Origin: Protula sp. h YS-2021
Lineage: Eukaryota > Annelida > Polychaeta > Sabellida > Serpulidae
DNA length: 64,000 bases
Assembly: GCA_949752745.1 (NCBI GenBank)
Contig: OX457026.1
Coordinates: 34,835,911 to 34,899,910, forward strand
Direction: 5' to 3'
Shown here: positions 48,026 through 60,558 of the stretch, in pieces
Layout of the letters: each line of letters begins with the position of its first letter
Position numbering within the stretch: the stretch's first letter is position 1
Program-made: the position numbers and the translations under genes
Notes under the pieces: generated by a model
What the model was told of the DNA's origin: nothing
Databases searched by the model: none
The model's input: the letters and a program-made list of their open reading frames with translations, nothing else

Positions 48026-51000
48026 CAGTTAAATTCATACACTTAGGCTATCGCTCCAAACGTTATGCAGTGGCCTAAGTGTGATTCAATCATCTTAAAA
48101 TGCCAAAACGTTGGCAATTTAGACGAGTTTAGACGAAAAGCTAGGATTTTTGAACATGTTCCCATGATCCAACGCCGCGTCATGGGGCTGTAGTTCCCAC
48201 AAGTCCGTCGGTGGTAACCAGCATGGGACTACGTGGACTAGTCATGGTACCCTATGGGCACCGTGGACCGTTTCTTGGGGCCACAGAGGGGTCCATGTTG
48301 GGAAGATGTCCATTTTGAGCTCTTTGTGTTCCCAAAGGTGCCATAACCCTTAAAACGTGTCAGAACGGACTTTTTTCGCCCGGACAAAATTCAATGCTGC
48401 AGAGCTTGCTCGTACAAGATAGAAAATGTCCTTTTCGGAGTGCAAGCTTAAGCAAAAACCGGCCATTCCTGCTATGGCACGGTCAGCTGTGTAAAGCTTA
48501 GAGTCTATGCAGGCAATGCGGACTGTAAAGACTCAAAGCAAGCCCTAAAGGTGTGTTCTAGAACCAGCAGATGTTATTATTCGGTCTTGAAGCTTCAGAT
48601 GGAGCAAAAGAGGCACACTTCTCGGGACGATCGAAATGTCACCACTACGTGTTAACTCAGCTTCCGCTAGAGCGAAGTTACAAGTACTGTATTTTGCTTT
48701 AACCCTAACCAAATTTATCCAACTTCCACAGAATGATAAAATAGTCCTTTGTTAGTTAAATAAACTAAACAAAAAGCAAATTCGTACCTTTCCACTAGTT
48801 TCTCAGCGAAAAATTCGTGGAGCACACAGAATGACATGTGTTTTCTATCACACCCTTAAAGGGAATGCCCGTTGTCAATCAATGATGAAATTCCAGAAGA
48901 TTCCCTCTTTCGATTGGTCGATGGATGGATGGCGGGATAGGCTAGTTATGTGTGATGCAAAAAAGTTTGTTTTTATTCTGCTTAAAGGGTTTTAACCGGA
49001 AGGGAACCCATCTTAAAGTGGAGATGAGCGAATTCAAAGCTTTTGCGAAGTAAAAACTTCTTTTTTACGACACAACAGAGCAGATGTCACATTTTGCAAA
49101 AGGCATTTTATTCAGTTGAATTTTCTTTTCTGCCAAACTGCTCTGGATACAGCCAACCTTGGGTCTGACTATACTAATATCTGGAGCTGTGTCTTCAATG
49201 GAGGGTTCACTACGAAGTGGTTTGACCTCCCAGGCAAGGATGTCAGCCTGCTACCTGTTTATTTTTAGTTTGTGTGGACATTTTAAGGAATAAAATTAGA
49301 CACGATAACGGCATTAAATGCTATAATATCAGTTAAAGCGTTAAAGTTAAGCGACACGTTGATTACACTTGCACACTAAAATTTTCTCGCTCAATCTGCA
49401 AGCTTGTAGAAACTGTGCGCACAGGTGGCTAAAGATGCAGTTGATGTACTCCTACATCTGTATATTTTGAAAGACAATCCTTTGTTTGAAAGAACTAAAG
49501 TTGTTTCTGAAGTTCAATCATTTATTTAACTTGACAATTGTGTATTTTGAGCATAATCAAACACGCTGTGAAACTATACTTTGCTAATACATTAATTACC
49601 ATTAATTATGTAAACAAGATGACAAATAAATGTACAAGCAGTTGAATATTTAGACGTAATACTTTGGTGAGAAGATTAAAATATTTCCATCCATGTTTAT
49701 TTCATGAATTTTCACATCATGCTTTTTCTAGTTAACCATCATTCTCTTCTAAAATTCCCCATGGACATTTTAGTGGGTTTTCGAATTAAGATTCATTAAT
49801 TTAAAATTGTAAGTCACAATGTGCTGCTTGTACTCTCGTTATCATATTCTTCTATGCATTTTCAACATTACGAACATATGGAATAATTTACCCGTCAAAA
49901 CAATGTGTAGACTGAAGCAATAAATAAACGTATAAAATCTTAATAAGCATAACGTTGTTGGTGAGTTGTTCTGAAGCTAGTTGCAGTCGGGGATAGGCCT
50001 CTGTATCCGTAAAAAACAACCCCCCCCCCCCCGAGAAAGAAAGAACCGATATCTGACGATATAAACGTCCTTCTTGGATACATAATAAAGCTTTTCTCAA
50101 AACAAACCACGATTTCTAATGGCTTTTATATTTTTAAGATAATGCATCTTTTTACACGTATAAAATCTGCTTAATAATATAATAACGAACAGGTTAGTAA
50201 CATGTTCGTTATATAGAAGTGTTCACTAACGAAAAGCACATTTAAAATACACAGAATCGATAAAAATACTGTTTCTATTGAACGTGTTCACCAATTAGAA
50301 ATGTTATTAGCGGAGGTTTGACTGTACTTGTACTCTTAATATAGAGATGAAGAAAATAAAGTGATGTCTACAAATTTGTCGTTGTGGGATACTTTTAATT
50401 TAAACCCCTATTGAATATTTAATCTCAACCATTTAATACTTACATTAAAGTAAATATAGCAAGATATATTTCCTATTTTAAAATTTAAAAAGAGAGAGAG
50501 AGAGAGAGATGAGAGAGAGAGGAGATGAGTAGTGAATGGGTTGGGGGTAGGAGAGAGAGAGAGAGTGAGAGTGAGAAGAGAGAGAGGAGAGAGAGAGAGA
50601 GAGTAGAGAGACGCATTGAGTGCAGATTAGACAATGAACCAGTAATGTGAGCAAATGAAGAAGCAATACCAGACTTGTGTTGGAAAAGCTCTGCCCCTTG
50701 ACACAGAGCAACTTAATTAATCCAGGCACTGCGCAGTTGGTCGAAAAACACGGACACTTTTTGATAAAACACGATCCAGCAAATTAACTCTTTAGCTATT
50801 GATTAGCAACGCAGCAGATGTTTTTGGTTTGAATTCACTTTGGACGCAGTAACTGCACATATTGTGATTGTAATGGCTAAGCAATAGGCCTCACATTGCT
50901 AATAGATGTAGTTAAACTTTTTTGTCATTTTTACACAAAAAACATACTTCGCTTCTTTTTTGTTAATAGACATCTTGCATAATACCCTGTTAATATCATT

Positions 51001-51045
51001 TAAGATTTTAACGAGTCAGCACTTGATGTAAGCCAATGCATCATT
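48026..51045. other. intergenic with (GA)n-rich tract
   Basis: No gene seen. 50491-50612 is an interrupted GA-rich microsatellite; 50022-50033 is a C-run. The first few hundred bases are GC-richer and may be non-coding terminal sequence of the adjacent DIRS-like element. Confidence 0.45.
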
Positions 51046-51049
51046 CCTT

Positions 51050-51946
51050 CTTGAAACTGCCTTCGTTTTGCAACTGCCTATAAGTTTGTAGTTTTTCTGG
51101 AAGTTTCTGCCTTTTTAAAAACTGTTTTTCCTTCTTTTTCCGTTTGATGGTTTCCAGAAAAATCCTCCCACAGTTTTTGACAGAGGGAGATGAAATTTTG
51201 TACATGTGTAGGGGTGACGAGGTCTCGGTGAATCCGCAAATTCTTTTGACTTCAGAGGTCAAGGTCAAAGTCAAATTGAGGTTAAAGTTATTTTTATCAT
51301 AAAATGGTTTCCAGAAAATGGTTTCGGTGAAATCGGTCAAACTACTTTGAAAACGCCTGTTAATCCATAAAAGTGGCCATAAAAAGTGCTCAAATTCGGG
51401 TTTAGAACATATAAAACGTACTCCGTAGGAGGTAACCTTCCATCCCGAATCTTGACCTTCAGGGTCAAGGTCAAAGGTCACGTGAACTCATGTACCGTTA
51501 ACGATAGGCCGAATTATCTCGAAAACGGTTGGACATTTTCGACCCTTTGAGCCTACAAAACGCAACATAAAAGGTACCTCTGTGACCTTGACCTTCTCGG
51601 ACACGGTGAAGGTCAAAACCCGAAAGTTGACTATTATCTCAGATAGAGAGAGAGCGATTTTGAGCTCATTTTCGGCCCTGTGGGCCTAAACAACGTTACA
51701 TAAGAGATATCTCGGTGATCTTGACCTTCTCGGTCACAGTCAAGGTCAAAACCGGAAGTTTACTATTATCTCAAAAACAGATAGAGATAGAGCGATTTTT
51801 TGTTCATTTTCAACCCCTTGGGCTAAAACGACGATAAAGAATTCGTACTGTGTGACTTTAAGCTCTTGGTCATAACTTAGTACAAATATTTTCATTAGTG
51901 GCTTCTGAAAGTGGGTCATTCCGCTGTCTAGCGGAATTCTGTCTAG
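51050..51946 (+). mobile_element. TGACCTT-family reference copy with 3' hairpin and CTAG end
   Basis: The most complete copy in the window. A pyrimidine-rich start is followed by TGATGGTTTCCAGAAAA, GAAATTTTGTACATGTGTAG and many TGACCTT/AAGGTCAAGGTCAAA strings. Spacers carry ACGGTTGGACAT, AGAGCGATTTTGAGCTCATT and ACATAAGAGATATCTCGG. It ends with a perfect hairpin ATTCCGCT-GTCT-AGCGGAAT (51918-51937), then five bases, then CTAG (51943-51946) before a T. A hairpin shortly before CTRR and a following T is the 3' hallmark of Helitron-type elements. Helitron identity is a hypothesis; the 5' TC end is not pinned down. Confidence 0.5.
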
Positions 51947-53482
51947 TTTGAGATAGCTTTTACAAAACGCCAAACATTTTTGCTATTTCTTTCTGCAGCA
52001 CATGTTGTCAATTCTACTTTTATTGCATGCTTGAGGCAAAATCCTAGTGGGAATTCCCTGAGGTATTGATTAACCTTTTATTGCGAAAATGTTTCATTTT
52101 AAGTGAATTCTCATTAACAATGAAATGAAATTAATTGGCCTAAATTTGTCAAGAATGTTAAGCCTCTGTAGAATAATGTAATGTTACAGCTTAATTTCAT
52201 GTTACTAGGTTTGTTTCACCAGTTTCTAGAGATACACAAATAAACGTCTATTTTTACAATATCACGATGCCACACATCACAAACAATTTCAGTATCGCAT
52301 TAGAGTAATTTTCTTGTGAACAAAACACAATTTTGATTTCCTTTTCGACTTTGAGAGACTGTCGCTAAAGCAATTAAAAGTAAAGTGCAAAAAAATGTAT
52401 GTAAAAAAATACAAACAAAAAGTATCACATAAATTGAAGACTTTGCTTTACTCCTTCAGACATACGGAAACAGATTGTCAATAATTATTGGTGCTAAAAC
52501 ACTAGTTTCAATGATGTTTTAACAGCTGTTCATATTTGAAACTCAAGTTTTGGCACAAATCGACAGTAGAATATCTCAATGTTTTCACTTTTATATATTA
52601 CATTTCTTTAAAGAAATATACATGTGTGGAAGAATGGTGAATTACATATTTGACTATATATTTAAGTCAAAAGAAGCTTAAACATTGCAAGAACCGGTAT
52701 ATAACAAGTAAACCGTTTTATTGAAGGCGCGTGCCTTGAAGCTGTGGTCTTAAACATCAATTGAATGAGCTAGAAAAGACGGAAAAACCTAAAAATGCAA
52801 TCAATAACCATTAAGTCAATCGAATCAATAGCCTTCATTGTTTTTTTTTATTTAAATCAATTAAAATCAATAAAAAACAGCAAAAACTAAACAACTAAAG
52901 GAAATATAGCAACAGCTGATGTGTGTGGAGCTGGAGGAGCGAAAACCTAAAGGATTTTGCTTCAGTTGTGCGAAAAAAAAAACCAAAGCAATAAATACAT
53001 CAGTGTGGATTAAATCACTTTTGTCCAGTCTTCATGTTCTTCGTTTAAAGTCATTGCTCTGTCAGATTAGTATTTAATAAATCAAATTATAATATCTCGA
53101 ATTATTTATATTAAAAAATACAACTAGACCGATTTCACTACCAAGTGAGGAAATTTACACTTACACTTAAAAACATAGGAATACGCATGGAACTGTCTTA
53201 AAAAGTACCGTTAATATTACGATGCTAATTGACTGAAAACTTACCTACAGTTTCTGTACCTTGATTATCCTCCTGAAAAATTTTAAATGAACTGAATAAA
53301 ATTTCTAGGATGAGGTAGTTTTGAAGGAAAACAAATGTTCCATTTGCCAAATACATCTGCGCAGGCGAACAATGTGTCGCGTAAATTAAGCAGTATGCCT
53401 TCTTTCTCCTCCTCCAGTGGGCCAGATTAAAAAAATATTGCTATCTAATACAGAATGTAGAAGTGGTATTTAACTAAAGCTT
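51947..53482. other. intergenic, no gene seen
   Basis: AT-rich sequence. A diverged AGCGAAAATTACACTT block lies at about 53126-53190. Confidence 0.45.
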
Positions 53483-53878
53483 ACAGTTCTTATAGACGGG
53501 CAGACAGAGAGACGGTCAACAGTGCCAACACCATGGGTCCAGCTTATGTGGCCGTAGAACACAGTTCTTATAGACGGGCAGACAGAGAGACGGTCAACAG
53601 TGCCAACACCATGGGTACAGCTTATGTGGCCGTAGAACATAGTTCTTATAGACAGAGAGACGGTCAGCAGAGCCAACACCGTTGGTACAGCTTATGTGGC
53701 CGTAGAACACAGTTCTTATAGACGGACAGACAGAGAGAGTCAACAGAGCCAACACCATTGGTACAGCTTATGTGGCCGTAGAACACAGTTCTTATAGACG
53801 GACAGACAGAGAGACGATCAGCAGAGCCAACGCCATGGGTCCAGCTTATGTGACCGTAGAACACAGTTCTTATGGAAG
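53483..53878 (+). repeat. 78-bp minisatellite, five units
   Basis: Units begin ACAGTTCTTATAGACGG at 53483, 53561, 53639, 53709 and 53785, and a partial one at 53863. The spacings are 78, 78, 70, 76 and 78 bp; the short ones lack a GGGCAGACAGAGA or similar segment. Unit landmarks are GACAGAGAGACGGTCA, GCCAACACCATGGG and AGCTTATGTGGCCGTAGAAC. Confidence 0.9.
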
Positions 53879-53884
53879 GAAAGA

Positions 53885-54240
53885 CAGAGAGAAATGCGTC
53901 ATTGCGATGTCACAGGTCAAAACGTAGATCACCAAGATGTTCTGTCCACCCCAGTAGTCTCATAACCTATTTACTCGAAGGTGTAGAAGCAACCGCTTTC
54001 GAACTATTTCCCTTTAAAAATTTCATGACGCCATAAGGCGTTGATGGTGACGTCATAGGACAATAATTTATTTTGTGGTCCTGGATCTTATAGATCCCCA
54101 GACGTATGCGAAATTTCGAATTCTTAACCCTCGCCGTTGCGGAGGAAATGCTTGGATACCAACAAATCAAAACAAACAAAAAAGTAAACAATAAAAAATA
54201 ATAATAAAAAATAAATAAATAAATAAAAATAAATATTTTC
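53885..54240 (+). repeat. SINE-like repeat with A-rich tail, copy 2
   Basis: Shares ordered blocks with 28115-28376 (AGTCTCATAACCTATTTACT, TTTCATGACGCCATA, GGTGACGTCATAGGA, then GATCTTATAGATC). It ends in an A/T simple tail with (AAAT)n at 54206-54236. Confidence 0.5.
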
Positions 54241-54400
54241 ACAGTGGCTAGAAGCGTATTGACTCCATGGGACTGAGTCTCATGTGTAAACTAATGCATA
54301 TATATTACCAAGGGTGTGACAAGTGTGATACTTAACAAACACATAGATGTATTCAGCAAGCAGCTTTCTAAACAGCAGTTCCAAAAAAGTACATAATTAG

Positions 54401-55214
54401 TATGGAATGCCGTTTTAACATTTAATGCTTATTTCTGACATCAAAATGTAATTCAAGATATCAATAAATCAATGTAGATCTCGATAATTTATATTTTGCT
54501 CTCAATAATTGAATTTTAGATTGCAAAAATTTATTTTTGAGATCAAAAAATCAATTTTACAAACTTAAAAAATCATAAGGGAGACACGCATTTAACATAA
54601 GATATAACGAATCGTCAATTAAATTCTGGAGAAGAAAACACAATTTTTGAAATCAAGAATGTTTCTTTTTTTGTGCAGTCAAAATTTAAAGGAAGATTCT
54701 GCATACAAGAAAACCAGCCATTATTTATTTACAGACGTGTGTTTCTGAATTTTTTATTTAAAAAATAGACTGATATTTTTTCAAAAATCAATTTTTGATA
54801 TCAAAAATTCATTTGCAGACGTTACAATGCAAATTAAAAAAGTATCATTCTGAAATATTGATATCTGAAATAAATTCTTGATATTAATAAAAGGAAAATG
54901 AATTATTGAGCTCAAAATTAATATTTTGCGCTCAAATATTTCTTTTTAGCTATCAAGAATTTAATTTTGATCTCAAAAAATCAATTTTAGATATCATTAA
55001 TTAATTTTTGATATCAATAAATATTTCTTGATATCTCTAGATATTTATTGATATCAAAAATGTTTTTTGAGATCAAGAATATATTTAAACATATCAAAAA
55101 TACCATTACAGATAGCAAAAATTAATTCTTGATATCAAAATATGGATTTTTGTTATCAAAAATTAATTGTTGATGTCAATAATTCCCTAATAAATGTGAA
55201 AATGGCATTCCATA
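54401..55214. mobile_element. GATATC-rich foldback element, complete long copy
   Basis: 814 bp. Termini are TATGGAATGCCGTTTT and AAAATGGCATTCCATA, flanked by AATTAG on both sides (54395-54400 and 55215-55220), a perfect 6-bp duplication. The interior holds roughly 25 TTGATATCAA-like near-palindromes spaced about 20-25 bp, more than in the 548-bp copy, so the array expands and contracts. The middle segment matches the 44.6 kb copy in reverse. Confidence 0.8.
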
Positions 55215-57522
55215 AATTAGAGAGTGTCATATATCACTTTTTTATTGTCCACGTGGATTGGTTTTCCCTCCCTAAATTACAAATAAAAGATTTTGCCAAC
55301 GATAACTAAATTCAGGAAAAAATTAAATCGAAGATAAATAGCCCTATATCTGAAACTTACGTCTTTAATTTTGGCTCTATTATCGCTGTTTCACATGAAA
55401 AATAAAACTGTACAACTTTGTAATACCACCAATTCATGAGGTGATTTCTGAAAAAAACCTCATGTGTCATTTTTGAATTTATAATATTATGGTGTACTTT
55501 ACGCCATTTGTGTAACAGGCTCATTCAAAACTAGTGTCCAATTTAAATGTGGGATCGAAGCATGCACAATATTATTTACCTGTTAAGAAAGTATCTACAA
55601 AAAAGTGCTTTGGCCGAAGGGGTTGAAATCAATTTTTCACAAAACAAACTTGATTACCTCTATTTTTATGGACACCTGATTTTATGTTTAGGCATAATTG
55701 TCTGCACGATGAATGGCTTTAATACATACAAGTTTCAGCCACTAGCACGAGGTGAAGCGACATGCTTTAGATTCATGAAGCTAAATTACTGAGTTATTTT
55801 AACAAGAGTAAGAAAAGAAGTAAAACCTGGATCACTTACAGCCAAGTGATAATGATAAGCCTGAGTTATCTTCCAGATCAGTATTCACTGGAATATTGAT
55901 GAATGTTTTATCAGCTTTTACGTACACAAAGGTGCAATACATCGTGGTGGAAGATATTAAACTTATATCTGCTAGGGCAAAGATCCATAGCAAGTAATCG
56001 GTCATGCTTGTCATGTTCTTTAACTCGCTCAAACATTAAAGCCCTGAAACATGGTAATAACTGTTTCATTGCTTAAGCCATATGATTGATTATTAGATGC
56101 TATGACTTCGCAATAACCAATAAGTGTTGAACATTTGTTCCGTGTCCTTGCCTTCTCAATGATAATTAGTTTATGCTAATGACATTTGATTGGTGATTTA
56201 GGGGAACAGATTATGTATTAACTTATGATCGATAATTAACATCCCGGCAAAAGTATTTATAAAATACAATAAAACATGCTTATTAACTACAAGAATTGCA
56301 TAATATTTTGTGTGGGCTAAATAATTGGTCGTATTATCATCTTTGAAATTTTAAACTAAATGCCATTAAACAGACATTAAAAGTACCGTCATTTAAAATT
56401 GTTGATGTAACACTTCAGCACCTGCGCTTGGTTTTGTTCGACGTCTTGTAATATTCATCGTATCGTTGATATATACTCGGTTAGAGCAATATAGTCTTCA
56501 ACTGCACGAGATGTCGCCTGTATCATACCAATTCAAGTAAATTTTCAATTTTTTCCAATTGAAAATGGTTACTGATTTATGGTGCTACAAATAACTTATT
56601 AACTGTAAGAAAACAAAACCACTGGGCAGCGGAATGACCAAGGAGGAATTAAAGGCCCAACTCTCATACAAACCCTATTCTCTCGTAATTTCAACAATTA
56701 ATCCAAATTATGTTTTCTTCTCTGCAATTCACATGTTCCAAGCAAATGTTATTTTATCCCTGTTCTGAGTGGGGGTCACAAGTTCTGAGAAAGACAAATT
56801 CAATTGTCATCCTAACTCACCTTCCACCTTCTGGTTATAGCAGGAAGAGGATTATTTGTGATACAAATTCGACTCCAGAAATATGTTTTTGTGTATTAAA
56901 AGGTATATCCCATCTTTATTTTTTTTGGTCTTTAAGTATGATTTTTATAGAAGGAAGCTCACATTGCTAACTAATTGTCATAAACACCACATTCCAGGCA
57001 ATTTTCCAGTTAAAAACAATTGCTATTCTCATTTTAACTTTCAAAACCTCAGTCACAAAACCGGTACCCAAGTGATCCCAGGGGAGCACTCATCTTCAAT
57101 GTGGTTATCACTTTGATCTTTTAAAACGACCTAAATGGGAAGTTTGAAAAACACGCTTTTTAACTAAATGTGAACGCTTTTGTAAAGTGCATCCCCTAAA
57201 TGCTAAGTGTCACATTTAATGAGAAAACAACTTTTTTCATCAAATGATATATGTATGAATTTAGGTGTAGTTGGAATACCCATTACTGCAACAGCATAGG
57301 GCAAACCAGGCACACACTTACACTGAGAGGTGCTGGATGAAATTTACCCTCCCAGTTAACGAAATTGGCATTGTTAACGAACCGCATAAAGTCCCAAAAA
57401 TTACCCTCTTTTACTGCCTTTTTTTTGGGAACACGGATGGTGAAACATGCCACCAAGGACCGCCTTTCCTTTGTATACAATAGACGAGACGATTTACCCT
57501 CCAGTGACTGTGGCGTTACCTC
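55215..57522. other. intergenic, no gene seen
   Basis: AT-rich sequence with frames under 90 codons. GGCAGCGGAATGACC near 56625 is the reverse of the TGACCTT-family 3' hairpin region, so an end fragment of that family lies here. Confidence 0.4.
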
Positions 57523-57567
57523 AGGGAGGGAGGGAGGGAGGGAGGGAGGGAGGGAGGGAGGGAGGGA
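57523..57567. repeat. (GGGA)n microsatellite
   Basis: Eleven tetranucleotide units without interruption. Confidence 0.95.
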
Positions 57568-58612
57568 GAGATTTCAACCTAAGAAGTTCATAAGTGTGAT
57601 ATAAGGTGGGGGGGGGGGGGTTTAATCCAATGAAGAATAACTCTGCTCCTTTCATTGCAGTGCAGGAGACATTCGTATTTTTATGCAAATAACAGATGTG
57701 ACTAAACCGGAAATAAACCAATAAAAACCCCTTCAAAGGGGCAGAAAAGCATTTGTATAAAAGCACGAGAACAATTTTCGTTTCCGCGTATTTTCTGTTG
57801 TGTCTAAAAAATATTTGGATACAGTATTGAATCACCTCATTTCCGAGTCAACCAGTACTGTAGCGGCAATCTGGAACCGCGACGTGCATCGAACAACGGG
57901 CGAACTACAGCAGGAGGGCGGACTTGTGAAATGGCGTGTGTCGAAACAAAAACAGCTCAGACGAGACCCCCGTGAAGGTTCCCAGATCAGAGATCAATCC
58001 CCTGGTCGACGCAGACAATGGGATTCATCTGGATTGCTGCCGATCAATTCAGGATCAAGGCATTCAATCAATGTATCGTTTTGAGCACTCATCCCACTCA
58101 GTGCGCTGTAGATCTGTCTATTATCTACTTAAAGGAAAGGTCATCTCCTGCTGTAGGAATTTGGCATAAATATGGAAACCCTATTCATGACTAGCTGTTT
58201 TGATATGCGCCAATGGGGTTGTTTTTTTTCTTTTGGTAACAAAATTGGATTTACCGTACAGTGACTTGCCACTTAAACGACTAAAAGGTACTTCAGTTGT
58301 AATATGCACAAGAAGTTACAAAGAAGAAGAAGAAGAAGAAGAAGAAGAAGAAGAAGAAACGAAAAACATTATATCTAACATATGGATTACATAAGGCATC
58401 GTAATGTGCCAATTAAGGTGTGCTGAGATGCAGCATATCTTTATATCGTTGTAGATGTGCAAAGAAACATGCTTATCAATAACTCAAACTCACACTCAAA
58501 CTGATGAGTTTAAGCTTTTCAGCCTCGAATTAACGCTAGATCCTCTCTATGGGGAGCAGGAGTAATGTTTATCTGTGTCATTTAAAATGACTGAAATAAA
58601 GTACTTTGGATG
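57568..58612. other. intergenic with (AAG)n
   Basis: No gene recognised. G-run at 57606-57619 and (GAA)n at 58321-58358. Frames at 57800-58169 are overlapping, short and without domains. Confidence 0.45.
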
Positions 58613-59122
58613 GGTATCCCGACAAAATGCCTCGCGACATAATGTCTCGCGACAAAACGCCTCAAAATCAAAAGTGCGACAAAACGCCTTGCTTTTTTAA
58701 AATAACAATTAAAACACGTAATTCGACAGTTTTTCGTGTTGCTTAACAGTAAAGTTACACCAGCTCTCACATGTTGTATCCAATGTGATATCCCAACTCT
58801 CCAGTCTATTGCGCATTTCGTTCTCGATCTTCACGACTGATACGTATGTTGTGACCAACACCGCGCAAAAACTGAGAAATAGTCTTTGGCCATCAATGTG
58901 ATCACGGTATAGAGTGCGCAGACGCTGTTGAAGGTCTTTATGTTCTCGTAGAACCCTATCATAAAATAATAATAAAAGTAAAATGCAAAATTCCGACAAA
59001 ATAGAAAGAAATGGGGAGGTCGAGTAAGGCGTTGTGTTGCATGCACTTCACATTTTGAGACGTTTTGTCGCGAGGCGTTATGTCGCGAGGCGTTATGTCG
59101 TGACGCGTTTTGTCGCGGATTT
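58613..59122. mobile_element. arrayed-arm foldback element (CGACAAAACGCCT unit)
   Basis: Left arm (58613-58690) runs CCCGACAAAATGCC, TCGCGACATAATGTC, TCGCGACAAAACGCC, TCAAAATCAAAAGTG, CGACAAAACGCC. The right arm (59036-59122), read on the minus strand, gives CGCGACAAAACGCG, CACGACATAACGCC, CGCGACATAACGCC, CGCGACAAAACGTC, TCAAAATGTGAAGTG. The two agree in order, including the non-unit TCAAAAT spacer. The interior of about 350 bp holds a minus-strand open frame (58709-58999). No convincing target duplication was found. Confidence 0.75.
58709..58999 (-). pseudogene. open frame inside foldback element, possible transposase remnant
   Basis: 96 codons; the second half is compositionally protein-like (QQRLRTLYRDHIDGQRLFLS, then Glu/Asn/Arg-rich sequence). 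A possible splice acceptor (TATGATAG/GGTTC) precedes it. The first 15 residues are hydrophobic simple sequence. No confident family; a captured host exon is the alternative to a transposase remnant. Confidence 0.25.
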
Positions 59123-60435
59123 ACTTAATTAGACATGTTATGGTGAGAAACAAGTTCATCAGCTATCTTATTTGACTTCCACCACCCCCTTCTAGTCTAG
59201 ACCATTTTGAGCTAAAGTTTTACTTGTTGAACGAAAGAAGCTCATACTTTAGTCAAATTCAGAGTTTAAGCATAAGTTTGAGTATGAGCCACGTTATTGA
59301 ATATGGGCGCAGGCATTTTACTGATTCATGCTTCCAATTGCCACCTAGCAGCTCGTCTAGTGTGAGTTCCGGATCAACCCGCATAGTTGTAATACCCTGA
59401 AAACTTCAGCAGAACCCGGATTCTTACACTTACCCATTAACTCTGTTAATAAGACACTCGGGCGTTCTGTTCTTATATATTTGGTGTTTCTCTTCATAAT
59501 AACCTTATAGTTTACCAACACCCCACCCCTCCCCCCCCCCTCCTCCCGAAAAAAATTACAGTCAATTTTGTGAAGTTTTATCTCCCATTCAAAGTTTTAC
59601 TGCATTAATAATAATAAAGTATTGAAATATGGTCATGACTAGAAAATAACCAAGTGCAGCATTTTCGTGGTTGGAATTTGGTCCGCAGCCGCCGTGACTT
59701 CACAAAGACGTTGGATAGACTTTGCATTTAAAGAGAGTCTTCTTAGTATACATTCTTTTCGAGTAAATTTCTGGACTCGATTGAAAAAAGTCACGTTTTT
59801 ATGTCTTAATGTCAGTGATACTATTTTTATGCTCAAGCCGCATATGTTTGTTGAAATAACAGATCACATAACAAATAGCATATACAGGCAGTTGTTTATT
59901 TAACCAACTGTGTAGCTCATTTTATGCCTAATTACCACTCAATAACGGCAAAAAATGTTGAGACTGTTACATAAGACATATTTTTATTGAGAATATGTTT
60001 TTGTTCACAGGCTGGCAGTTAATCGTATTTAGTTGAGTGTGCAGGGGTGGGATTGTTGGTGCAGTCTAGATTTTTTAAAATAAAAATATGCTGTATGGAA
60101 GAAAAGCTTTTCTTTAATGTGGGCAACTTCTAAACGACTCCTTGATAAAAAAGGTTCTTTGATCACGCTTCCCGAAGTAAAGCGATCTAACGGTTGTAGT
60201 TTTTTAGGGGCATTGTTTCGGGCGAGGGTTATTCAAGCTTGAGAGTCTGGATAGGAGGGCGGGGTCCATCCCAAAACCATAAGAGGGACATGTACAAAGA
60301 AGGCTTGATTTTTTAGAGACTGGAGTTAAGAAGTGGAAAGGGGGAGCAGGTGTTAAGAGATTGCTTTGTTAAAAGATATTGGATAGAGAAGTATGCGCGG
60401 ATCCGGGATTTTCTTCCTCAATCAAGTTGTAGTGT

Positions 60436-60466
<31 letters not shown>

Positions 60467-60546
60467 TTGGGGGATAACCCCTGACGCCCAAATTGGAGAT
60501 CCAGTGTGAAACTCTGCCATGAATTATGTTCCTTTGCAATGTGCGT
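59123..60546. other. intergenic, no gene seen
   Basis: Contains C-run (59521-59541) and GT/G-run (60431-60466) tracts. No supported coding region. Confidence 0.45.
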
Positions 60547-60558
60547 ACCTGTTTACAC

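Noticed and set aside
51041..51481. 146-codon open frame on -
   Set aside because: Entirely within the TGACCTT-family repeat; other copies of the family are not open in this frame.
53470..53864. Apparent repeat proteins on both strands
   Set aside because: The 78-bp minisatellite is a multiple of three, so frames stay open by chance; the 70- and 76-bp units break the frame, and both strands are equally open.
57800..58169. Overlapping 94- and 77-codon frames on +
   Set aside because: Moderately protein-like composition but mutually overlapping in different frames, without domains, splice context or paralogue in the window.
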